Assembly (NCBI GenBank): GCA_048158365.1
Contig: JBLLNL010000003.1
Direction: 5' to 3' (one strand)
Origin: Azoarcus_F sp048158365
GTDB taxonomy: Bacteria > Pseudomonadota > Gammaproteobacteria > Burkholderiales > Rhodocyclaceae
DNA: 64,000 nucleotides
Program-made: the position numbers and the translations under genes
Notes under the pieces: generated by a model
What the model was told of the DNA's origin: nothing
Databases searched by the model: none
The model's input: only the letters and a program-made list of their open reading frames with translations
Shown: positions 1 to 8,316 of the stretch, piece after piece
Position numbering within the stretch: position 1 is the first letter of the stretch
Layout of the letters: every line of letters begins with the position of its first letter

Positions 1-431
1 GGCGTGAACGCTTCGTAGACCAGCGGCCCCGCAGTCGGCCAGGTCGAATCAGTGAATTGCGGCCACAGCAGTTCGAAGTTCTCGCCGGTCGCGAGCCAGG
101 GCACGCTGAACACGCGCGCATAGAACAGCGCACCGAAGAAGGCGGCGAAGAACATCACTTCCGAAAAGATGAACCAGCCCATGGACCAGCGGAAGGATCG
201 GTCGACCTGCTTGCCGTACTGGCCGCTTTCGGACTCCTTCACCACCTGACCGAACCAGCCGAACATCATGTAGATCAACAGCGCGACGCCCAGGAAGAAC
301 ACCAGCGGCCCCGGACCCACACCATTGAGCCACATCACCGCACCGGTGCCGAAAAGCAGCAACGCGATGGAGCCGAAGATCGGGTAGGTCGAAGGCTCGG
401 GTACGAAGTATTTGTCCAGCGCGTGACTCAT
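1..431 (-). CDS. ctaE: cytochrome c oxidase subunit III, 3' end cut by window edge
   Basis: Subunit III of the aa3-type cytochrome c oxidase, an integral membrane subunit that packs against the catalytic subunit I. Only the N-terminal 143 codons are visible; the rest lies beyond the left edge. It opens MSHALDKYFVPEPSTYPI, typical of betaproteobacterial CoxC, followed by two hydrophobic helices (about residues 18-38 and 42-58) and a WSMGWFIFSEVMFF stretch typical of the family. It is the last visible gene of the ctaC-ctaD-small protein-ctaG-DUF2970-ctaE run, 12 bases after the DUF2970 gene. Identity is secure from sequence and context. Confidence 0.93.
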   Translation of the reverse strand, partial: MSHALDKYFVPEPSTYPIFGSIALLLFGTGAVMWLNGVGPGPLVFFLGVALLIYMMFGWFGQVVKESESGQYGKQVDRSFRWSMGWFIFSEVMFFAAFFGALFYARVFSVPWLATGENFELLWPQFTDSTWPTAGPLVYEAFT

Positions 432-443
432 TGATTGACCCCC

Positions 444-668
444 TTATTGTGATACCGAGATGACGAAGCGCACCAGTGCGACGATCGCCAGAACGAACAG
501 GACACCCCCCAGTACGCCTGCGACGACGATTGCACGCGGGTCGAGCGAGGTCGCGTCGCTGATGTAGCCGCTGCGTTTGCGGATGCCCAGGAAGCCCCAC
601 AGCACCGCGCGAATCGTAGCCCAGAACCCGGCACGCCTCACCGTTTGCACCGACGCGTCCGTGTCCAT
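444..668 (-). CDS. DUF2970 small membrane protein of the cox operon
   Basis: A 74-residue protein with an N-terminal segment (VLWGFLGIRKRSGY, near residue 20) followed by one hydrophobic helix at about residues 45-70, matching the DUF2970 family found in proteobacterial cytochrome oxidase operons. Its molecular role is not known to me; context suggests oxidase assembly or stability. I chose the ATG at 666-668 because AGGA lies five bases upstream. An alternative ATG at 687-689 would add seven residues and overlap the ctaG stop by one base, but has no Shine-Dalgarno sequence. Confidence 0.82.
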   Translation of the reverse strand: MDTDASVQTVRRAGFWATIRAVLWGFLGIRKRSGYISDATSLDPRAIVVAGVLGGVLFVLAIVALVRFVISVSQ

Positions 669-688
669 GGCCTTCCTGTCCCCGGCCA

Positions 689-1264
689 TCAGGATTCGTT
701 GGCGGGCGCGGCCACCACCGACGCGCGGCGACCGGCGATCTCGAAGAACGTGTAGGACAGCGTGATCGTCGTCACATCCGCCGGCAGCGCCGGATCGAGC
801 ACGAAAGCGACCGGCATCGTGCGGCGCTCGCCCGGCGCCAGCGTCTGCTGCGTGAAACAGAAGCAGTCCATCTTCATGAAGTGCCGCCCCGCGACCTGTG
901 GGCCGTAACTCGGCACGGCCTGTCCGGTGATCGGCTCCGCACGCGTGTTCGTGACCTCGTACGCGATCGTGGTCAGTTCCCCCGGATGCACGCGCACCGC
1001 GGTCTGCAGCGGACGGAAGGTCCACGGCAGATCGTGGTGGATGTTGGCATCGAACTGCACCGTGATCGTGCGTGACAGGTCGACCTGGGTGTTGACGACC
1101 TGGCTCGGCTGCAGGATGTTGTTGATGCCGGTCACCTCGCAGATCTTCTCGTAGAACGGCACCAGCAGAAAGCCGAAGCCGAACATCGCGACCGCGCCGA
1201 GCGCCAGGCGCTGCAACACCCTGCGATTCTCCCGTTCAAGCCTGTTCGTACGCTCGCCGCTCAT
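689..1264 (-). CDS. ctaG: cytochrome c oxidase assembly protein CtaG (Cox11)
   Basis: Copper chaperone that delivers Cu to the CuB site of subunit I. The 191-residue protein has the standard Cox11 plan: a short cytoplasmic N-terminus, a single membrane anchor at about residues 20-38, then a periplasmic immunoglobulin-like domain with the copper-binding CFCF motif (Cys134 and Cys136). Length is usual for the family. It lies between the small oxidase protein and the DUF2970 gene, all transcribed leftwards. Assignment rests on the intact motif and operon position. Confidence 0.95.
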   Translation of the reverse strand: MSGERTNRLERENRRVLQRLALGAVAMFGFGFLLVPFYEKICEVTGINNILQPSQVVNTQVDLSRTITVQFDANIHHDLPWTFRPLQTAVRVHPGELTTIAYEVTNTRAEPITGQAVPSYGPQVAGRHFMKMDCFCFTQQTLAPGERRTMPVAFVLDPALPADVTTITLSYTFFEIAGRRASVVAAPANES

Positions 1265-1280
1265 AGCCCGCTCTCCGCGC

Positions 1281-1475
1281 TCATGCGCCCAACATCTTGT
1301 GCTTGATCACCACCAGCATGAAGAACCCGAACGCGACCGCCGCGAGCAGCAGGCCGGTGCGGACGTTCTTGGCCCGGCGCGGGTCCGGCCCGGGTGTGCG
1401 CCCGGCCGACGGCCCGCCCGCGCCGCCCTGCCCGGCATCGTGCTTCATCTGCGGCGTCGCGAGGTGCGTACTCAC
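1281..1475 (-). CDS. cytochrome oxidase small assembly protein
   Basis: A 64-residue protein with a Gly/Pro/Arg-rich N-terminal half and a single C-terminal membrane helix (TGLLLAAVAFGFFMLVVIKH, about residues 40-59). Small single-helix proteins occupy this slot between ctaD and ctaG in many betaproteobacteria and are annotated as oxidase small assembly proteins; the biochemical role is unproven. I chose the GTG at 1473-1475 because AGGTGA lies five bases upstream, overlapping the ctaD stop, which suggests translational coupling. An internal ATG at 1446-1448 has no such site. Confidence 0.72.
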   Translation of the reverse strand: MSTHLATPQMKHDAGQGGAGGPSAGRTPGPDPRRAKNVRTGLLLAAVAFGFFMLVVIKHKMLGA

Positions 1476-1480
1476 GCGGC

Positions 1481-3061
1481 TCACCTGAGCACCGGCGCTT
1501 CTTCGAAGGTGTGGTGCGGCGCCGGCGACGGCACCGTCCACTCCAGTCCTTCGGCGGCTTCCCAGGAACGGGCCGCGGCCTTCTCGCCGGAACCGCGCGC
1601 GGCCTTGATGACCACCCACAGGAAGATCAGCTGCGACAGCCCGAAGCCGAATGCGCCGATCGACGCGATCATGTTGAAGTCCGCGAACTGCAACGCGTAG
1701 TCCGGCACCCGACGCGGCATGCCGGCCAGGCCGAGGAAGTGCATCGGGAAGAAGGTGATGTTGAAGAAGATCAGCGACGACCAGAAGTGGATCTTGCCGA
1801 CCGTTTCGTCCGGCATGCGGCCGGTCCATTTCGGCAACCAGTAGTAGGCACCGGCAAACAGCGCGAACAGGCTGCCGGCGACCAGCACATAGTGGAAATG
1901 CGCCACCACGTAGTAGGTGTCGTGGATCTGGATGTCGATCGGCGCGATCGCGCAGATCAGGCCGGTGAAGCCACCCATCGTGAACACGAAGATGAAGCCG
2001 GTCGCCCACAGCATCGGCGTCTCGAATGTCATCGAGCCACGCCACATCGTCGCGATCCAGTTGAACACCTTCACGCCGGTCGGTACCGCGATCAGCAGCG
2101 TCGCGTACATGAAGAACAGCTGACCGGCGGTGGGCATGCCGGTGGTGAACATGTGGTGCGCCCATACCACGAAGGACAGGATCGCGATCGACGAGGTCGC
2201 ATACACCATGGACGCGTAGCCGAACAGCGGCTTGCGAGCGAAGGTCGGGATGATCTGGCTCACGATGCCGAAAGCCGGCAGGATCATGATATAGACCTCG
2301 GGATGCCCGAAGAACCAGAAGATGTGCTGGTAGAGCACCGGATCGCCGCCGCCGGCGGCGTTGAAGAAGCTGGTGCCGAAGTGGCGATCGGTCAGCAGCA
2401 TCGTGACCGCACCGGCCAGCACCGGCATCACCGCGATCAGCAGGTAGGCAGTGATCAGCCAGGTCCAGCAGAACAGCGGCATCTTCATCATCGTCATGCC
2501 GGGCGCGCGCATGTTGAGCACGGTCACCACGATGTTGATCGCGCCCATGATCGAACTGATGCCCATGATATGGACCGCGAAGATCGCCATGTCCATGCCC
2601 ATGCCCATCTGGATCGACAGCGGCGGGTACAGCGTCCAGCCGGCGGCGGTCGCGCCGCCCGGCACGAAGAAGGAGCCGATCAGCAGGATCGCCGCGGGCG
2701 GCAGCAGCCAGAAGCTCCAGTTGTTCATCCGCGCGAAGGCCATGTCGCTCGCGCCGATCATCAGCGGGATCTGCCAGTTCGCGAAGCCGACGAAGGCCGG
2801 CATGATCGCGCCGAACACCATGACCAGCCCGTGCAGCGTGGTGAGCTGGTTGAACAACTCGGGTTCGACCACCTGCAGGCCGGGCTGGAACAGTTCGGCC
2901 CGGATCGTCAGCGCCATCACACCTCCGGAGAGGAACATGATGAAACTGAAGATCAGGTACATCGTGCCGATGTCCTTGTGGTTGGTGGTGGTGATCCAAC
3001 GCATCAACCCGGTCGGGCCGTGATGATGATCATGCAACTGATCAGGGGTTACCGCCGCCAT
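1481..3061 (-). CDS. ctaD: cytochrome c oxidase subunit I
   Basis: Catalytic subunit of the aa3-type terminal oxidase; it reduces O2 to water at a heme a3-CuB centre while pumping protons. The 526-residue protein starts MAAVTPDQ, has the WITTTNHKDIG signature near the N-terminus, twelve hydrophobic helices, the HPEVYIMILPAFG helix with the CuB ligand and His-Tyr crosslink region, HHMFTTG, and the heme-ligand helix around VVAHFHYVL. The start at 3059-3061 has a strong AAGGAGG six bases upstream; a 20-residue upstream extension lacks this. It lies 125 bases downstream of ctaC. Confidence 0.97.
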   Translation of the reverse strand: MAAVTPDQLHDHHHGPTGLMRWITTTNHKDIGTMYLIFSFIMFLSGGVMALTIRAELFQPGLQVVEPELFNQLTTLHGLVMVFGAIMPAFVGFANWQIPLMIGASDMAFARMNNWSFWLLPPAAILLIGSFFVPGGATAAGWTLYPPLSIQMGMGMDMAIFAVHIMGISSIMGAINIVVTVLNMRAPGMTMMKMPLFCWTWLITAYLLIAVMPVLAGAVTMLLTDRHFGTSFFNAAGGGDPVLYQHIFWFFGHPEVYIMILPAFGIVSQIIPTFARKPLFGYASMVYATSSIAILSFVVWAHHMFTTGMPTAGQLFFMYATLLIAVPTGVKVFNWIATMWRGSMTFETPMLWATGFIFVFTMGGFTGLICAIAPIDIQIHDTYYVVAHFHYVLVAGSLFALFAGAYYWLPKWTGRMPDETVGKIHFWSSLIFFNITFFPMHFLGLAGMPRRVPDYALQFADFNMIASIGAFGFGLSQLIFLWVVIKAARGSGEKAAARSWEAAEGLEWTVPSPAPHHTFEEAPVLR

Positions 3062-3125
3062 GCTGCCTCCTTCGCTGACCGGTCGGGCGCGCCCTTCCGG
3101 ATGGTGATTGCATTGTTTCAAGGCT

Positions 3126-3157
3126 TGCGGGCATGGGCTGAACGCCCGCTGCCCGCA
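3126..3157 (-). other. intercistronic hairpin between ctaC and ctaD
   Basis: An 8-bp perfect inverted repeat (TGCGGGCA at 3126-3133 and TGCCCGCA at 3150-3157) enclosing a second GGGC/GCCC stem. It has no U-tract, so it is unlikely to be an intrinsic terminator. In the oxidase transcript it could act as a processing or mRNA-stability element between subunit II and subunit I; that role is inference. Confidence 0.4.
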
Positions 3158-3186
3158 GCATCATTCTCGTCGTGCAGGGGAGGCGA

Positions 3187-4314
3187 TCAACCGCCTCGCG
3201 CGCCCGCGACCTCGTCCGGCATGACCGCGTCGCCGATCGCGTTGCCCCAGCCGTTGCGCAGGTAGGTGGTCACCGCCGCGATGTCCGCGTCGGACAGCTG
3301 AGCGCCGAACGGGGCCATCGCAGTCCCCTCCCTGCCCTTGAGCACGACAGCGAGCAAGTCGTCATGCGGTCCCTGAACCAGTGCCGAGCCGTCCAGCGCC
3401 GGGAAGGCTGGCGGGATGCCGGTACCCGCCGGCTGGTGACAGGCCGCGCAGTTGGCTGCATAGACTTCGGCGCCACGCGCGATGAGGTCGTCGCGCGACC
3501 ATTCACGGTCGTCGGCCACGGTCTTCGCGAGGCTGGCGACCTTGATCCCTTCGGCCCAGGCGCTGTAATGGGTCGGCGACACCACATGCACTTCGATCGG
3601 CATGAACGCATGGTCCTTGCCGCACAGTTCGGCGCAGACGCCGCGGTAGATGCCTTCCTTGTCGGCACGGAACCAGGTGTCGCGGATGAAGCCCGGAATG
3701 GCATCCTGCTTGACGCCGAAGGCCGGCACCCACCACGAATGGATCACGTCGTTGGCGGTGATCAGCATGCGGACCTTGGTGCCGACCGGCACGACCAGCG
3801 GATTGTCCACCTCGAGCAGATAGTGGTCGCCTTTGTCCTCACGCCCCTGGATCTGGGCCAGCGGCGTCGCGAGATTGGACACGAAGCGGATGCCCTCGCC
3901 TTCGCCCTGCAGATAATCGTAACCCCACTTCCACTGGTAGCCGGTGGCCTTGATCGTGATCTCGGGATCCGTGGTGTCGCGCATGTCGATGATCGTCTTG
4001 GTCGCCGGCCAGGCCATGCCCACCAGGATGAAGACCGGAATGATGGTCCACACGACCTCGATCGTGGTGTTCTCGTGGAAATTGGCAGCGACCGCACCGC
4101 GCGACTTGCGATGCTTGAAGACCGACCAGAACATCACTCCGAATACGACGATGAAGATCACCAGACAGATGAACAGCATCAACGTGTGCAGGTCGTAGAT
4201 CTGTTCGGCCACGCTGGTCACTGGCGGCTGAAAATTATAGCGACTCTGCGCCAACACGCCCTGCGATACAGTCAGCAATGCGGCTGAAGCTGTCAGACGC
4301 CCGGAAAGACTCAT
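3187..4314 (-). CDS. ctaC: cytochrome c oxidase subunit II with fused cytochrome c domain
   Basis: Subunit II accepts electrons from cytochrome c through the CuA centre. The 375-residue protein has a signal peptide (about residues 1-22), two membrane helices (about 45-65 and 88-108), a cupredoxin domain with the CuA ligand set in CAELCGKDHAFM (about residues 224-235), and a C-terminal cytochrome c domain with heme-binding CAACH near residue 286. The fused heme domain makes this a caa3-like subunit, common in betaproteobacteria. It is the first gene of the oxidase run; a candidate FNR-type box lies about 220 bases upstream. Confidence 0.96.
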   Translation of the reverse strand: MSLSGRLTASAALLTVSQGVLAQSRYNFQPPVTSVAEQIYDLHTLMLFICLVIFIVVFGVMFWSVFKHRKSRGAVAANFHENTTIEVVWTIIPVFILVGMAWPATKTIIDMRDTTDPEITIKATGYQWKWGYDYLQGEGEGIRFVSNLATPLAQIQGREDKGDHYLLEVDNPLVVPVGTKVRMLITANDVIHSWWVPAFGVKQDAIPGFIRDTWFRADKEGIYRGVCAELCGKDHAFMPIEVHVVSPTHYSAWAEGIKVASLAKTVADDREWSRDDLIARGAEVYAANCAACHQPAGTGIPPAFPALDGSALVQGPHDDLLAVVLKGREGTAMAPFGAQLSDADIAAVTTYLRNGWGNAIGDAVMPDEVAGARGG

Positions 4315-4676
4315 GTCTCAACCCCCATGTGGTCCATTGTTGCAAGTCACGAAAAACCGATCTGTCGCGCATTCACGTCGTCGTGACCGACAACCGCTCG
4401 GGGGAACGCTCCTCCGACCCTGCTGCGCAAAAGGCCAAGCGCTCAAAATCGTTCGGAATCTTGTAGACGCGCGGTTCTTCGCCTGCTTGAGGCGATCATG
4501 CCATAGCCGATTCCGCGCTCGCAACACGATTTTTTGACGTCGATCAATATGCTGCGACGCCGCATGTGATAAACGTGGCCTTCGAACCTGTCGATCAGGA
4601 CATCGCGAAGCCAAGCGCATGTCTTGTTGCTGCCATGCAGCACGCTTATGCTTTAGGTATGAATGGCTGCGTCGGC
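4315..4676 (-). promoter_or_regulatory. 362-base intergenic region upstream of ctaC
   Basis: Non-coding region between the NTF2-like gene at the end of the fatty-acid operon and ctaC, both read leftwards. It must hold the oxidase promoter. The short open frames in it lack family resemblance and ribosome sites. The most AT-rich part (about 4528-4550) contains an FNR-type palindrome, and candidate minus-strand -10 hexamers (TATGGC at 4505-4500, CATGAT at 4500-4495) lie just downstream of it. I saw no clear terminator for the preceding operon. Confidence 0.5.
4534..4547. promoter_or_regulatory. FNR/ANR-type box upstream of the aa3 oxidase genes
   Basis: The sequence TTGACGTCGATCAA matches the FNR-family consensus TTGAT-N4-ATCAA at nine of ten defined positions with the correct 4-base spacer. 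With the candidate -10 hexamers, its centre would fall roughly 45-50 bases upstream of the transcription start, near the class II activator position, though a repressor role is equally possible for a high-oxygen oxidase. No binding evidence is available. Confidence 0.5.
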
Positions 4677-5093
4677 TCACGCAGCGAGTCTGCGCGCCAT
4701 CCATCTGAGGACCGCGCCGATCACCGGGAGCTTGGCGTACAACTCCTCCGCCGCATCCCAGTAGTCGCGATGCTCGGCAACCCTGCCCTGCTCGTCGAAG
4801 ACCATGTGCGTGACCCCCCGCACTGTCATCGCGCGGCCATGCGTCGTGAAGCTGAACACCCATGCGAGCATCGCATCCCGGCCCTGGACGATGCGTGTGC
4901 CGACCGCGAAGCGCGGATCGTCCACCTGCGCGAACATGTGGCGGAAGATCCGTTCGATCGCGTCGACGCCGCGGACGTCGTTGAACGGGTCCTTGAAGTG
5001 CGCGTCGGCCGCGTAGAGCTCGCGCAGCCGCACGACCGAGGCCGGCGACAGACCTTCATAGAAAGCGACCAGCGACTCGACGTCTGCGTTCAT
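4677..5093 (-). CDS. NTF2-like / SnoaL-type protein, last gene of the light operon
   Basis: A 138-residue protein with the nuclear-transport-factor-2-like fold: FYEGLSP at the start, an AHFKDPFNDVRG strand typical of SnoaL-like proteins, and HRDYWDAAEELY near the C-terminus. Such proteins are small-molecule isomerases, hydrolases or carriers; the substrate here is unknown. Its ATG overlaps the TGA of the upstream SDR gene by four bases, so it is translationally coupled. It is the last of ten genes in the operon starting at 12884, which suggests a role in fatty-acyl modification; that is inference. Confidence 0.8.
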   Translation of the reverse strand: MNADVESLVAFYEGLSPASVVRLRELYAADAHFKDPFNDVRGVDAIERIFRHMFAQVDDPRFAVGTRIVQGRDAMLAWVFSFTTHGRAMTVRGVTHMVFDEQGRVAEHRDYWDAAEELYAKLPVIGAVLRWMARRLAA

Positions 5094-5866
5094 GCGCCGG
5101 TGATCCTGCCGACCAGTGAAAAATACGCGCGATAGGGCAGCAACTGCAGCAGCTTCAGCACGCGGGTGAAACGCTTCGGAAAGTGTATCTCGAACTGTCC
5201 GCGGCCAAGGCCGGCGATGATCGCGTCGGCCGCCTGGTCCGGCTGCATCAGGGCCGGCATGTGAAAGTCGTTCTGCGCGGTCAGGCCGGTCGCGACGAAA
5301 CCCGGGCTGATCAGATGGACCGCGATGCCGCGCGGGGACAGATCGAGGTACAGCGTCTCGGCAAAGTTGATCAACGCGGCCTTGGACGCCCCGTACGCGA
5401 TCGCCTTCGGCAGCCCGGCGTAACCGGCGACGCTGCCGACCATTGCGATCGCACCTTCGCCCTGCTGCAGCAACTGCGGCAATACCGCCGCCACGCCATC
5501 CGCGACCCCGAGGAAATTGACGTCGAAAGTGCTTCGGATCGCCTCCGGGGTCATCTCCCATGCACGCAACGGTGCATAGGTCCCGGCATTGAGGATGACG
5601 AGGTCCACGCCGCCCCAGCGCTCGACGATGATCTCCAGCACGCGCGCGTAGTCGCCTTCCCGGGTGACGTCCATCGGCAGGGCCAGCGCACCAGCGCAGT
5701 CGGCCGCGACCTCCGCAAGCTTGCGCTCATCGCGCGCCGACAGGGCCAGCCATGCCCCGCGGGCGGCGAGCCTGCGCGCGAGCGCGGCACCGATGCCGCT
5801 CGATCCGCCGACCAGCCACACCCTGCGCCGGGCCCAGTCGCGTATCCGGGGATTCAGCGACTTCAT
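5090..5866 (-). CDS. short-chain dehydrogenase/reductase of the light operon
   Basis: A 258-residue classical SDR that should use NAD(P)H to reduce or oxidise a carbonyl or hydroxyl group. The nucleotide-binding GGSSGIG motif is at about residues 20-26, NAG at 93-95, and the catalytic Ser145, Tyr158 and Lys162 (YGASK) are all present. It overlaps its neighbours by four bases on each side (ATGA arrangement) in the light operon. SDR genes recur in the related singlet-oxygen and light-induced lipid gene sets of other proteobacteria. The substrate is unknown; an acyl-chain intermediate is plausible. Confidence 0.9.
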   Translation of the reverse strand: MKSLNPRIRDWARRRVWLVGGSSGIGAALARRLAARGAWLALSARDERKLAEVAADCAGALALPMDVTREGDYARVLEIIVERWGGVDLVILNAGTYAPLRAWEMTPEAIRSTFDVNFLGVADGVAAVLPQLLQQGEGAIAMVGSVAGYAGLPKAIAYGASKAALINFAETLYLDLSPRGIAVHLISPGFVATGLTAQNDFHMPALMQPDQAADAIIAGLGRGQFEIHFPKRFTRVLKLLQLLPYRAYFSLVGRITGA

Positions 5867-6393
5867 TCGGGGCGCTTGTAGAAGGACAGCGTTACCTCGC
5901 CCAGCCGGAAGCCGAACTTGCTCATCACCGAGCGGTTCAGCATCACGCGGTCGTCCATCAGGAACATCCAGTCGTCGAAATCGACGTTGTACACCTTGTC
6001 GCCGACCGGCAGGGCCAGTACGTAGCGCCAGCGCAGCGCATTGCCCTGCGCCTGGCCGACCGCCTCGCCGACCACGTCGTCGGCGCGGCCGGTGTAGCGA
6101 TTGCGGTCGTGCCGTACGATAGTCCACACCCGCCGTTGCGTGGTGCCGTCCGAATACGTGAAGTGTTCGTCCAGCACGCCGGTGTCACCTTCCCAGCTGG
6201 CTTCAATCACCACATGAAAGCGACGCACGACCTCGCCCGAGCGATCCTGAAAGATGCCGTGCGCGTCGAGCGTACCGTCGAAATAGCTGCGCAGGTCGAG
6301 TTCGGGTTTTTCCATCGCGTACCTGTCGATATCCACCGACCCGCAACCGGCCAGCCCCACGAGGCCGGCAAACATCACTGCAATCCTGTTCAT
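5863..6393 (-). CDS. DUF3833 family lipoprotein
   Basis: A 176-residue predicted lipoprotein: a short signal peptide ends in LVGLAGC with the lipidated Cys at residue 17. The mature part resembles DUF3833 proteins (DLRSYFDGTLDAHGIFQDRSG near the N-terminus, then a beta-rich body). DUF3833 genes travel with cfa-like methyltransferase, DUF1365 and FAD-oxidoreductase genes in several proteobacteria. Being envelope-located it may carry or bind modified acyl chains; the function is unproven. Start and stop overlap the neighbouring genes by four bases. Confidence 0.85.
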   Translation of the reverse strand: MNRIAVMFAGLVGLAGCGSVDIDRYAMEKPELDLRSYFDGTLDAHGIFQDRSGEVVRRFHVVIEASWEGDTGVLDEHFTYSDGTTQRRVWTIVRHDRNRYTGRADDVVGEAVGQAQGNALRWRYVLALPVGDKVYNVDFDDWMFLMDDRVMLNRSVMSKFGFRLGEVTLSFYKRPE

Positions 6394-7733
6394 GTCGCGC
6401 CTTCCGCAAAATCGAGTTCGTCGCGCAGCGCCCACAACAGCACGGACGCGCAGACCTTGAGCGCCACCGGCAGCAGCGCATAGACCGCCGCCAGGGCCCG
6501 TAGCGACGCGGGATCGGTGCTCCCCGAGGCATAGCCGAACAGGGCCAGCAAGGGCAGCGCAAGGCCCGCCGCGAGCGCGAGATTCGCCTTGGTCACGAAG
6601 TTCCACCAGCCGAACCACGCCCCGGCGCGCGCCGTCCCGCCGCGCGCGCCATCGCGGGCCAGCAGGTCGGCCAGCATCGCCGGCGGCAGCGCCAGATCCG
6701 CACCGAGGGCCATGCCCGACAGCACGCAGATCAGGGCAAAGGGCAGGACGTCGCCCGGGCCCAGCGTCCACGCCCATACGAACACGACGATCGCGAGCAG
6801 CATCGACGACAACCATGCGCGCACCTTCCCGATCCGGCGCGACAGCGCCACCCACAACGGCAGGCTCGCCGCCCCGGCCACGAAATACAGCACCAGGAAC
6901 AGGCCTGCCAGGCGCTCCGCGCCGAGCAGGTCGGACACAAAGAACAATACGGTCGAGGCCGGCACCGCCGCGGCGATGCCATTGGCCGCGAACACGATGA
7001 TCAGCAGCCTGAACGGTCGATGCATCAACGCAGCACCAAGGGAACCGAGCATCGGCGCATTGGAGCGCAGCGGCGTGGGCCCCGCCGGCGCGAACGCGAG
7101 CGAGATCACCGCGGCGACCAGCAACAAGGGCAGAAACAGCGCCCCGAGTGCGGCCAGCCCCGCCACCTCGTCGTCTGCGATCAGGCCGGGCAGCGCCGCC
7201 GCGAGCACGACACCGATCAGCGCGAAGCCCTCGCGCGCCGCGACCACACGGGTGCGCCCATGCGGCGTATGCGCAACCTCCGCCCCCCACGCACCATAGT
7301 TGATCGACGCGGCCGAGAATCCCAACGTCACGATCAGCACCATCAGCCCCAACCAAAGCGCGCCCGCCTCGGGCGGCGGCGCGAGCAGGCCGAACATGCC
7401 GGCGCCGAGCAGCGGCAGGGACAGCGCGATCATGCCCTTGCGTGCCCCGACCCGGTCGCTGACCCAGCCGATCATCGGGTCACTGAGCGCATCGAAGATC
7501 CTGACGCCGAGCAGCACGCCGCCCACCGTTGCGAGCGGCACGCCGAGGCCGTCGGAGTAGAGCTTCGGCACATGAACATAGATCGGCAGGGCTGCAAAGG
7601 CCAGCGGCAGGCCGAAGACGCCATAGGCCGCCAGATGCGACACGCCCATTTCGGCGCCGCGTCGCAGTCGCCCGATCGGCTCGTCGCCCAGCACGGGGGC
7701 CGGTCCCGCCGCGTCCAGGCGCGACTCAGCCAT
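6390..7733 (-). CDS. MFS transporter, GPH/MelB-like
   Basis: A 447-residue inner-membrane carrier with about twelve hydrophobic helices and a glycoside-pentoside-hexuronide (MelB-like) signature: IFDALSDPMIGWVSDRVGARKG near residues 70-95, containing the D-x-x-S-DP motif of that family. Sugar transport is not implied by the context; it sits between a DUF3833 lipoprotein gene and a chalcone-isomerase-like gene, so it may move a lipid intermediate or cofactor. It overlaps the downstream gene by four bases and the upstream gene by eight. Family confident, substrate unknown. Confidence 0.87.
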   Translation of the reverse strand: MAESRLDAAGPAPVLGDEPIGRLRRGAEMGVSHLAAYGVFGLPLAFAALPIYVHVPKLYSDGLGVPLATVGGVLLGVRIFDALSDPMIGWVSDRVGARKGMIALSLPLLGAGMFGLLAPPPEAGALWLGLMVLIVTLGFSAASINYGAWGAEVAHTPHGRTRVVAAREGFALIGVVLAAALPGLIADDEVAGLAALGALFLPLLLVAAVISLAFAPAGPTPLRSNAPMLGSLGAALMHRPFRLLIIVFAANGIAAAVPASTVLFFVSDLLGAERLAGLFLVLYFVAGAASLPLWVALSRRIGKVRAWLSSMLLAIVVFVWAWTLGPGDVLPFALICVLSGMALGADLALPPAMLADLLARDGARGGTARAGAWFGWWNFVTKANLALAAGLALPLLALFGYASGSTDPASLRALAAVYALLPVALKVCASVLLWALRDELDFAEGAT

Positions 7734-8316
7734 CGGTCGACGCGCCGAGCAGGCGCGCCCGCAGGCCGGGTTCGCGGGTGCGCTCATCCAGCCAGATTGC
7801 GAAGAACGCGCGTGCAAACGCGGGATCCAAGATCTCGACGGTGAGTTCGTTTCCAAAATAGAAGGCGACCCCCCGTCCGGCGAGATTGACACCGGTGATG
7901 CGGTCGCCGGCAGCCACATCCGGGAAAGCGGCCTGCAGCCGTGGCCCCCATCCGGACAACTGCGCCTCGGATGCCTGACCCAGCCGTCGCATCTCGTCCA
8001 GGCTGGCCTGCACCAGGCGGGACGCATCGATCGCGCGCGCGTAACGGATCACCAGCGCGAAATCGTCATGCGTGTCCCAGCGTAACGGATCGGCCGCCCA
8101 CAGCGCCGCCCGGTAGACGCGGAAACCGAACCAGCGCAATTCGCCGCTGCCGATCGCCTGCCATTGCTGCTCCCCGAGCGGGTGGGGTAGCGCGGGCGCG
8201 TCCTGCGCCGCGTGCGCCGCGCTCCACAGCGCAACGAACGTCAGCGCCATGATGGCCGCGACCTGACGCAAGCACGCCGTGCCATCTGAGCGCCGACGCA
8301 GCGAAGTCTCAGCCAC
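7726..8316 (-). CDS. chalcone isomerase-like exported protein
   Basis: A protein of about 196 residues of the chalcone-isomerase-like family (PF16036-type): ELRWFGFRVYRAALW, a central VIRYARAIDASRLVQASLDEM helix, and GRGVAFYFGNE near the C-terminus. Bacterial members are periplasmic and some chalcone-isomerase folds bind fatty acids; enzymatic activity is not assumed. A hydrophobic stretch ending AAHAAQD suggests a signal peptide. The start is uncertain: I used the GTG at 8314-8316, which overlaps the upstream stop; an ATG at 8330-8332 or an internal ATG at 8248-8250 are alternatives, and none has a good ribosome site. Confidence 0.78.
   Translation of the reverse strand: MAETSLRRRSDGTACLRQVAAIMALTFVALWSAAHAAQDAPALPHPLGEQQWQAIGSGELRWFGFRVYRAALWAADPLRWDTHDDFALVIRYARAIDASRLVQASLDEMRRLGQASEAQLSGWGPRLQAAFPDVAAGDRITGVNLAGRGVAFYFGNELTVEILDPAFARAFFAIWLDERTREPGLRARLLGASTDG

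Noticed and set aside
1394..3265. 623-residue open frame on the plus strand opposite ctaD
   Set aside because: Arg/His/Gln-rich low-complexity translation, antisense to a clear subunit I gene; a high-GC shadow frame.
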